From contig CAWAEZ010000003.1 in the NCBI GenBank assembly GCA_963781195.1, forward strand, positions 186,001 to 250,000: a stretch of 64,000 nucleotides of DNA, read 5' to 3'. The translations under genes were made by a program, and so were the position numbers. This document shows, piece after piece, positions 58,398-64,000 of the stretch (the first letter of the stretch is position 1; every line of letters starts with the position of its first letter). The notes beneath the pieces were generated by a model. The model ran no database searches. It saw only the letters and a list, made by a program, of their open reading frames with translations, and had not been told where the DNA came from. The stretch is from JAJPKK01 sp963781195. Lineage in GTDB: Bacteria > Pseudomonadota > Alphaproteobacteria > Rhizobiales > Xanthobacteraceae.

Positions 58398-59330
58398 ATG
58401 GGCAAAAGCTGGCAGAGATTCCGCGCCGGCGCGCGCCGCCGGTTCAAGGCGGCGCTCGATACCGCCGCCGGGCGCATCGCCACGTGGCTGCTCGCGATCG
58501 TGCATCGCTGCGACCGCGCCTGGATCAGCGATCGCGCGGGCGCGATCGTGCGGACCATCGGTCCATGGCTGCCGGAGCACCGCATCGGCCAGGCCAACCT
58601 GCGTGCCGCCTTTCCGGAAAAGTCCGATGCCGAAATCGAGACGATTTTGCGCGGGGTATGGGACAATCTCGGCCGCGTCGGCGCCGAAATCGCCCATCTC
58701 GACCACATCTGCTCCGGCGACCGCTACGACCGCACTTATATCGACTACACCCCGGAAAGCATCGAACGCTTCCTCAAGGTGAAGGATGACGGCAAGCCGG
58801 CGGTGATCTTCGCCGCCCACCTCGCCAATTGGGAGCTGCCGGCGGTGATCGCCGCGAGCGACGGGCTCGAATCCGTCGTGCTCTACCGCCGGCCCAACCT
58901 CGGTGCCGTCGCCGACGCCGTGATCGCGCTGCGCCGCGGCATCATGGGCGACATGGTCGCCTCCAGCCTGAGCGCCCCGGTGACGCTCGCCCGCGCGCTC
59001 GAGCAGGGCCGCCACGTCGCCATGCTGGTCGACCAGCACTACGTCCGCGGCATCGACGTGACGTTCTTCGGCCGCACCTGCAAGGTCAATCCGCTGATCG
59101 CCATGCTCGCCCGCGAAATCGAATGTCCGATCCACGGCACCCGGGTGTGGCGGCTGCCGGGCAATCGCTTCGGCGGCGAAATCAGCCCGGAGGTCACCCC
59201 GGTGCGCGACGCCGAAGGCCGCATCGATGTCGCCGGCACCATGCAGGCGATCACGTCGGTTGTGGAATCCTGGGTGCGCGAGCACCCGGAGCAATGGCTG
59301 TGGCTGCACCGGCGCTGGCGCGAGCGGTGA
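58398..59330 (+). CDS. lpxXL: lipid A very-long-chain acyltransferase LpxXL
   Basis: The 310-residue protein is a lysophospholipid/HtrB-type acyltransferase with an amphipathic N-terminus, the catalytic HX4E pair His141-Glu146 (FAAHLANWELP), VVLYRRPNLGAV, and VAMLVDQHYVRGIDVTFFGRTCKVNP. It transfers the C28 hydroxy acid from AcpXL to lipid A. Position at the end of the cluster and motif agreement make the assignment firm. Inner-membrane associated, facing the cytoplasm. Confidence 0.92.
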   Translation: MGKSWQRFRAGARRRFKAALDTAAGRIATWLLAIVHRCDRAWISDRAGAIVRTIGPWLPEHRIGQANLRAAFPEKSDAEIETILRGVWDNLGRVGAEIAHLDHICSGDRYDRTYIDYTPESIERFLKVKDDGKPAVIFAAHLANWELPAVIAASDGLESVVLYRRPNLGAVADAVIALRRGIMGDMVASSLSAPVTLARALEQGRHVAMLVDQHYVRGIDVTFFGRTCKVNPLIAMLAREIECPIHGTRVWRLPGNRFGGEISPEVTPVRDAEGRIDVAGTMQAITSVVESWVREHPEQWLWLHRRWRER

Positions 59331-59394
59331 TCGCCGGGTCTACAACAAAACGTGCCGGCGCCGACCGCATGGACCTCGCCCCCCGTAAGGACGT

Positions 59395-59757
59395 ATGGTC
59401 CGCGCCGTGACCTCCTCCCTGCTCACGCGCCGATTGACCGCCCTCGCTGCCGCCTATGCCGTCGCGCTCCAGGCGGTGCTGGGAAGCTTTGTGATGGTCG
59501 CGGCGGCCGCCGGCGCATTGCCGGGGCTGTGCGCGTCCGGTGCCCCGCAGAGCCCCGCCTCCGATCGTACGCATGGCGCAATCTGCCTCGCCTGCCCGGC
59601 CTGTTGCGCGGACGGCGGCTGTCCCGGCGTGGCACCCGCGGGCGGCGCTGTGGCGGCGCCGCGCGCCACGGCCATTCGCGTCGGGCACCGCGGCCTCCAC
59701 CTCGCGGAGCGGTCGGCACCGCGCAACCTGCCGCCCTCCCGCGGGCCGCCCGCCTGA
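59395..59757 (+). CDS. DUF2946 family protein (cysteine-rich, copper-associated)
   Basis: The 120-residue protein has a hydrophobic N-terminal segment (about 14-40, ALAAAYAVALQAVLGSFVMVAA) and a central cysteine cluster (LCASG, ICLACPACCADGGC) followed by a basic, probably disordered tail. The pattern of DUF2946 proteins and their usual neighbourhood fit: a PCuAC copper chaperone follows 82 nt downstream. It may handle copper in the envelope; this role is inferred from neighbours only. Confidence 0.75.
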   Translation: MVRAVTSSLLTRRLTALAAAYAVALQAVLGSFVMVAAAAGALPGLCASGAPQSPASDRTHGAICLACPACCADGGCPGVAPAGGAVAAPRATAIRVGHRGLHLAERSAPRNLPPSRGPPA

Positions 59758-59839
59758 TCGGCGCCGACGCATTCCACCCCTTCAACGTATGCCCACACGG
59801 CCGGCCGCACGCCGGCGCAATCACATGTCGAGGCTTTCC

Positions 59840-60349
59840 ATGAAGACCATTCTTTTCGCCTGTTTCCTGGCGCTCGCCGCGGGCGCTGCCGGCGCTCAGG
59901 AGTTCAAGGCCGGTTCGATCGAGGTCGACAGTCCGTGGTCCCGCGCGACCCCGAAAGGGGCCAAGGTGGCGGCCGGCTATCTCACCATCAAGAATACCGG
60001 GACCGATCCGGATCGCCTGGTGGGCGCGACGTCGTCCGCCGCCGGCAAGGTGGAAGTCCACGAGATGAGCATGGACAAGGGCGTGATGAAAATGCGCCCG
60101 GTGCCCGGCGGCGTCGAGATCAAGCCGGGCGAGACGGTCGAGCTCAAGCCCGGCTCCTATCACCTGATGATCATGGATCTCAAGCAGCAGATCCAGCAGG
60201 GCAAGCCGTTCAAGGCTTCGCTGAACTTCGAGAAGGCGGGACCGGTCGAGGTCGAGTTCAACGTGGTGGCGCCCGGCGCGACGCCCCCCGCCGCGGCGGC
60301 CGGCAACATGCCCGCGGGAATGCACGACATGAAAGACATGCACCACTGA
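59840..60349 (+). CDS. periplasmic copper chaperone PCu(A)C
   Basis: The 169-residue protein has a signal peptide (1-20) and a PCuAC domain with the copper-binding set His74, Met85, His108 and Met110 (VEVHEMSMDKGVMKMRP ... GSYHLMIMDLK). The C-terminal tail (MPAGMHDMKDMHH) adds Met and His that could bind metal. It delivers Cu(I) to the CuA site of cytochrome oxidase in the known family. ATG 59840 has GAGG upstream and starts the signal peptide directly; ATG 59825 is the alternative. Confidence 0.92.
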   Translation: MKTILFACFLALAAGAAGAQEFKAGSIEVDSPWSRATPKGAKVAAGYLTIKNTGTDPDRLVGATSSAAGKVEVHEMSMDKGVMKMRPVPGGVEIKPGETVELKPGSYHLMIMDLKQQIQQGKPFKASLNFEKAGPVEVEFNVVAPGATPPAAAAGNMPAGMHDMKDMHH

Positions 60350-60365
60350 GATCGGTGCCGCTTCT

Positions 60366-60404
60366 GACGTGCCCGGTCGTCTCGGCCGGGCACGTCGGCG
60401 TTTT
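60366..60404 (+). terminator. rho-independent terminator after the PCuAC gene
   Basis: Perfect 11-bp stem GACGTGCCCGG/CCGGGCACGTC with a 9-nt loop, then GGCGTTTT. Confidence 0.8.
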
Positions 60405-60534
60405 AGGCCCCTGAGCGGCTACATTCCGCGGCGTCGTTCGTGTTCGCTTACGATCCCGAGGGCCTAATATTGAGGATAATGACGGAAACGAAATGGTCGC
60501 GAGCCGAAGGCCGGCTTTTTCGAAGCACGCCCGC

Positions 60535-61827
60535 TCAGCCAACAAGCTGAGCAATGTCTTTGGGCGCATCCATGAAGGCATAAGGATTGAGAAACTGGCG
60601 GCGCCAGAAGAGATTTTTGTCGACCTCTGAAAGCCTTGCTTCTTTGCAGACAGCGGCCCAGCGCTCCTTGATGACCTCAATCTGGCGTTTGACGATCGTT
60701 CTGGCTTCCGTTTCGTTCAACAGAAACAACGACGCCGCTTTCAGGCAAAGCGCGACCTGGCTTTGCTTTTGCTCACCGAGGATGAGCATGGCCTGATTGA
60801 CTTCGCTGCCGGTACGCGCTTGCGGGCAGATGTCATAGGCGGGCGTGAGCGTGGGGCGCTTACCATCCCAGAAAGCGGCATGGTTGCGGGCGTGGTCGTC
60901 GGTGTTGCCGCAAAGGACATTGAAGACGGTGCGGGAATAAAGTTCGCGAAGCGTTTCCTTCGGTTCGGTGAAACGATGACGGATGATGGTGGCGAGATGC
61001 TCGTAGCTGGCGTAGCGCGCCATCATCTCGTCAAGCTCGAGAAGCGTGAGGGCGGAGACCATCATCTTTCGGGCCCAGCCCCCGGCTGTCTTTTCCCGGT
61101 CGAAGCGCTCGACCAGCAATACGTCCTTTCCGGCGGCACGCTCCAGGCGGACGTTTGCAACCTTCAGCCCTGCCTCGGCGGCAAGGCGCATGGCGATGTA
61201 TTCGGCCTTCACAACGCTATAGAGGTCGTTTTGCGAAGAGAACTTCGCGATGTATTTCTTGTCATCGGACATGATCGTTGTCTTTGGCCGCGCGCCGCCG
61301 ATCGAGGTGCCCTGGAACAGCGCGCGGCCTAGCTCGGGGGTCAGCGGAATTCCTTTTTCGACACGCTCAGCGGCCGTCAGCAATTCTTCGAGTGACGCAT
61401 TGCCGCTGTCCCGCGACACGTAGCGGTCGGCGGATTTCTGAAAATCGAGGGCCCCCACGCGGTCCGAACCGGATTCCAGAAGGAAGGTCAGCTCGTCCAG
61501 TTCGGTCGTGTCCATGTTTTTGCTTTTGGCCCCAAATTTCCGGTTCAGAATAATGCGGCGTCCCCAGGCGTCGGGCGCGGCGTCGCGAATGCAATTCGGC
61601 ATGCTGAGGCCGTTCAACAGCGGCAGAGGCCCCCTCTGCAGCGGCAGCTCGGGCGTATAGATCGTAATGGCGGTGTTTCGAACGAGGTAGCTGCGGCCGT
61701 ACGTGAACTGGAGCTCCTTGCCAAAGGCTGTCAGCAATCCCGCCACGACCGGCTCGGTGCTGCCGGGAAGCCATGCCCAGACATAAGCCTGGGTCGGGGC
61801 CGGAACGGAACGGGGTTTAGAAGTCAT
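60535..61827 (-). CDS. hipA: HipA-family serine/threonine kinase toxin
   Basis: The 430-residue protein has the HipA N-terminal domain (about 15-110), the ATP/phosphate loop GTSIGGARPKTTI, ERFDRE, and the catalytic NVLCGNTDDHARNHAAF with the DFG-like AYDICPQ. Known HipA kinases inactivate glutamyl-tRNA synthetase and cause dormancy until countered by HipB. It starts ATG 61827 inside the end of hipB (11-nt overlap), so the antitoxin is made first. GC is visibly lower than in the flanking regions, suggesting transfer. Confidence 0.92.
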   Translation of the reverse strand: MTSKPRSVPAPTQAYVWAWLPGSTEPVVAGLLTAFGKELQFTYGRSYLVRNTAITIYTPELPLQRGPLPLLNGLSMPNCIRDAAPDAWGRRIILNRKFGAKSKNMDTTELDELTFLLESGSDRVGALDFQKSADRYVSRDSGNASLEELLTAAERVEKGIPLTPELGRALFQGTSIGGARPKTTIMSDDKKYIAKFSSQNDLYSVVKAEYIAMRLAAEAGLKVANVRLERAAGKDVLLVERFDREKTAGGWARKMMVSALTLLELDEMMARYASYEHLATIIRHRFTEPKETLRELYSRTVFNVLCGNTDDHARNHAAFWDGKRPTLTPAYDICPQARTGSEVNQAMLILGEQKQSQVALCLKAASLFLLNETEARTIVKRQIEVIKERWAAVCKEARLSEVDKNLFWRRQFLNPYAFMDAPKDIAQLVG

Positions 61828-62152
61828 CGTCGACCTCCTTCCGTTGACGGCGAACCGATCGCGGAAGAAGCCGCATCACCTCGCGGTTTGTGCTGAGGGC
61901 ATGTGCCAGCGTGCTTTGTTCGGCGTCGAACAAGGGAAGGCCAACGACGGCCGCGACTTCGAAAGCCGCGCCGATCGCGCAGGTAGGATCGCCCTTCTCG
62001 ATACGGTTCAAGAGCCCTCGCGAGATGCCCGAGCGCACGGCCGTATCGGTCGTCGTCATGCGCTTTTCGATCCTAGCTTTGCGCACGAGTAGACCGAGCA
62101 AGCGAACGGCGTCCGTCGCGTACAAAGAGAGGGGGCGTTGGGTCTTTGGCAT
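61817..62152 (-). CDS. hipB: HipB-like XRE-family antitoxin/repressor
   Basis: The 111-residue protein has a helix-turn-helix (about 20-75: LLGLLVRKARIEKRMTTTDTAVRSGISRGLLNRIEKGD) of the Cro/CI type. It would bind the inverted repeats upstream and repress the hipBA operon with HipA. The C-terminal basic tail (LLPRSVRRQRKEVDDDF) overlaps the hipA start. Upstream sequence is AT-rich with two perfect inverted repeats. Confidence 0.88.
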   Translation of the reverse strand: MPKTQRPLSLYATDAVRLLGLLVRKARIEKRMTTTDTAVRSGISRGLLNRIEKGDPTCAIGAAFEVAAVVGLPLFDAEQSTLAHALSTNREVMRLLPRSVRRQRKEVDDDF

Positions 62153-62154
62153 GG

Positions 62155-62238
62155 TTTATCTCATAAACAGATCAAGACAGTCTTTATGCTTCACATATAG
62201 AGCAAAAGTCTAAAGAATTCAAGCAAATTGCTCTATAA
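62155..62238 (-). promoter_or_regulatory. AT-rich hipBA promoter/operator region with two inverted repeats
   Basis: GTTTAT-CTC-ATAAAC (62155-62169) abuts the hipB start. A longer pair TATAGAGCAA (62197-62206) and TTGCTCTATA (62229-62238) has perfect 10-bp arms 22 nt apart. They are good candidates for HipB operators. The classical E. coli TATCC-N8-GGATA consensus is not seen. Confidence 0.5.
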
Positions 62239-62378
62239 ATACAGCACCTGTCTTCTCATGATCCATAAATGACGCAATTACGGGAGGCGCGGTTCAGCCA
62301 GAAAGCAACAACAGACAAGGCGTTCTCGTCACCCGCGTGAGGTCACGCCGAAGTCCGAGATCCCACTCACGGTCCCGT

Positions 62379-62552
62379 TCATCCAGATTTGTTGCAACCG
62401 CGTTCGGCAAAGCTGCGCGCGATCTTGATCGCGTATTCCTCGCTTAGGACCGGATAAAATATCGGTTGCTCCTGCAGCCGCGGCGGAAACGCGCGCATCG
62501 ACGCCTCGCGGATCAACTGCAGCAGCTCCGCAGGCCCAACAGGGCGCCACAC
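62379..62552 (-). pseudogene. N-terminal remnant of a conserved hypothetical protein
   Basis: The frame from GTG 62552 reads WRPVGPAELLQLIREASMRAF, then PPRLQEQPIFYPVLSEEYA, then IKIARSFAERGCNKSG and stops. The first 45 residues match, from memory, a family of about 150-aa proteins that start LWRPVGxxEL and continue IFYPVLxxEYAxxIARDWN; the rest of the protein is missing. It lies between hipB and the TctC gene and looks like debris at the edge of the acquired hipBA segment. Confidence 0.5.
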
Positions 62553-62583
62553 ACGATGGCCTCTTCCTCCATCGTATCGCAGC

Positions 62584-63561
62584 TCACTCCGCCTTGATGC
62601 CGTGATCGGCGACGAACCTGCTCCAGCGTGAGCGTTCGCCGTCGAGATGCTCGCCCCACGCCTGCGCCGTGCCGCCGACCGGCACCACCCCCTGCGCTTC
62701 GAGTTGCGCGAGGATGTCGGCGCGGGCGAGCGCCTTCGCCAGGGCGTCGTGGATCGGCGCGATGACCGCGGCCGGCGTCTTTGGCGGGGCGAGGAAGCCG
62801 AACCACCCGGCGACGTCGAGGGCCGCCATGCCGGCCTCCGGAGCCGACGGGACCTGCGGCAGCGTGGTGACCCGCTTAGGGCCGGTCACCATGAAGGCCA
62901 GCACGTTGCCGGCCTGCACCTGCCCGACCTCCACCGGCATGGCGTCGAACATGACGTCGACATGGCCGCCGAGCAGGTCGTTGAGCGCGGGGGCCGCCGA
63001 TTTGTAGGGGACATTCAGCGCCTCGATCCCCGCCGTGCTCATCAGCAGCATGGCGGCGAGCGAGAACGCCGATCCGTTGCCGCCGGGCGAGGCGAACACC
63101 AGCTTGCCCGGGTTCTTCTTGGCGTGCGCGATGAGGCCGCCGACGGTGGTGAAGGGAAGGTCCTTGCGGCCCACCAGGATCAGCGGGCCGGTCGCCACCT
63201 CGATGACCGGCGTGTAGTCCCGCGTCAGGTCGTAGGGAATTTCCGGGTGCAGCACCTGCGACATCAGCACGCTGGTGGTGACCATGAAGATCGTCGTCCC
63301 GTCGGGCGGGGAATTGACGACGTCGCGCATCGCCGGGGCGAACAGGCCGCCGGCCTTGTTCTCGATCACCACGGTGACGCCGAGCTCCTCCTGCAGACGC
63401 AGCCCCATCAGCCGGGCGACGGCATCCGCGGCGCCCCCCGCGGCGGTCGGTACGACGATGCGCAGGCTCTGGCCCCGCGGCTGGGCGAAAGCCGGTGGAG
63501 CGAACGCGACCGCCGCCAAAAGCACCGAGACCGCGAGCAACATTCCGCGCTGCGATGTCAT
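62584..63561 (-). CDS. tripartite tricarboxylate transporter substrate-binding protein (TctC/Bug)
   Basis: The 325-residue protein has a signal peptide (about 1-26, ending AFAQP) and the Bug fold: LRIVVPTAAGGAADAVARLMGLRLQEELG, VENKAGG (the carboxylate-binding first loop), NPGKLVFASPGGNGSAFSLAAMLLMS, VPYKSAAPALNDLLGGHVDVMFDAM and a C-terminal AQAWGEHLDGERSRW. It binds an organic acid in the periplasm for a TctAB permease, which is not in the window. Many Bug proteins are such orphans. Confidence 0.92.
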   Translation of the reverse strand: MTSQRGMLLAVSVLLAAVAFAPPAFAQPRGQSLRIVVPTAAGGAADAVARLMGLRLQEELGVTVVIENKAGGLFAPAMRDVVNSPPDGTTIFMVTTSVLMSQVLHPEIPYDLTRDYTPVIEVATGPLILVGRKDLPFTTVGGLIAHAKKNPGKLVFASPGGNGSAFSLAAMLLMSTAGIEALNVPYKSAAPALNDLLGGHVDVMFDAMPVEVGQVQAGNVLAFMVTGPKRVTTLPQVPSAPEAGMAALDVAGWFGFLAPPKTPAAVIAPIHDALAKALARADILAQLEAQGVVPVGGTAQAWGEHLDGERSRWSRFVADHGIKAE

Positions 63562-63620
63562 CGCCAGGGCCTCCTCCCATTCCGGCCGATCCCCATCGGG
63601 GTAACGGCTCTGTCGGAATT

Positions 63621-64000
63621 CTACTTGACGCGATCGCCGATGTATTCCCGCCGCCGCAGCTCGAGCTCTGCGAGATAGCGCCGCAAGGCATGCGCTTCGC
63701 TCAAGGTGCCGAGAACCCGGCGCGACGACGGCGCATCGACCACCGCCAGCACTTCCAATTCCGCCTTGTCGAACGCCGCGACGGATTCCTGCACCGTCAT
63801 GCTCGGCAGCAGAATATCATCCACGTGCCGCAGGATTTCGAAAATAAACGCGTCCTCGGAGAGCTCGGCGGCATGGGCTTCCGCGACCATGACCAGCCCG
63901 GAATAGCGGCCGTCGCCGTCGACCACCACGACCTGGCCGGTCGAGCCCGGCGGAAAGGCGTTGCGGAACGCCGCCACCGTCGTCTCGGACGAGACGGTCT
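63621..64000 (-). CDS. CBS-domain protein, C-terminal part (likely ClC-type chloride channel; cut by window edge)
   Basis: The frame is open to the right edge; about 126 residues are visible. They form a CBS pair end: TGQVVVVDGDGRYSGLVMVAEAHAAEL, ILLPSMTVQESVAAFDKAELEVLAVVD and VLGTLSEAHALRRYLAELELRRRE. The spacing and the ALRRY end are like the cytoplasmic CBS tail of bacterial ClC chloride channels. CBS pairs usually bind adenosyl nucleotides. The membrane part would lie beyond the edge, so the ClC assignment is inferred. Confidence 0.65.
   Translation of the reverse strand, partial: TVSSETTVAAFRNAFPPGSTGQVVVVDGDGRYSGLVMVAEAHAAELSEDAFIFEILRHVDDILLPSMTVQESVAAFDKAELEVLAVVDAPSSRRVLGTLSEAHALRRYLAELELRRREYIGDRVK

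Overview
The window is about 64 kb of GC-rich chromosomal DNA. It is most likely from an alphaproteobacterium of the order Hyphomicrobiales (Rhizobiales), near Bradyrhizobium, Rhodopseudomonas or Xanthobacteraceae. The pointers are an AcpXL cluster for very-long-chain fatty acids of lipid A, an EcfG-type promoter (GGAAC-N16-CGTT), ATP12, TIGR02301 and DUF3551 proteins, a KorQAB-type 2-oxoacid oxidoreductase, and palindromic intergenic repeats typical of that group. No phage, insertion sequence or CRISPR array was seen. The genus call is inference.

Left part (1-8.6 kb): the start of a BcsS-like outer-membrane protein, two small proteins and a single-domain response regulator. Then comes the most unusual block, a tightly coupled six-gene stressosome-like module: RsbR, RsbS, RsbT, an RsbT/W-like ATPase fused to a PP2C/SpoIIE phosphatase, an RsbT/W-like ATPase domain fused to a hybrid histidine kinase, and a REC-kinase-REC hybrid. 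A perfect EcfG-type promoter lies upstream and a terminator follows. This suggests a partner-switching sensor wired into two-component phosphorelay and placed under the general stress sigma factor.

Middle left (8.6-28.2 kb): housekeeping and accessory genes. These include a formate/nitrite-type channel, a HAD-acyltransferase fusion, a cluster of very small conserved proteins, tRNA-Pro(CGG), Sua5, an FAD-linked 2-hydroxyacid dehydrogenase, a SRAP peptidase, a hydroxyisobutyrate-type dehydrogenase with an acyl-CoA ligase, OmpA, NUDIX and DsbA-like proteins, a decayed VapC toxin next to an intact VapB antitoxin with a perfect palindromic operator, an acyl-CoA carboxylase beta subunit, a lipoprotein and ATP12.

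Middle right (28.6-41.5 kb): korQ and korA are overlapping genes, but korB lies 8.1 kb away. Between them sit a four-unit tandem repeat array, prfC, three secreted small proteins and, on the minus strand, a TPP-riboswitch-led thiO-thiS-thiG-thiE operon.

Right part (41.5-64 kb): a HAD dehalogenase, two tandem paralogous ABC binding proteins without a visible permease, a Pro/Ala/Thr-rich protein with hexapeptide repeats, a CMD-family protein, Kup, EamA, rhodanese, DUF3551, a PotF-like binding protein and RlpA. Then follows the complete acpXL-fabZ-fabF2-fabF1-SDR-adh-lpxXL cluster, in which one ketosynthase lacks the catalytic cysteine. After it come a small copper locus (DUF2946 + PCuAC), an AT-rich hipBA toxin-antitoxin locus beside a gene remnant, a Bug/TctC binding protein, and the CBS-domain end of a protein cut by the window edge.

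All calls come from reading the sequence and recalling family features. No database search was run.
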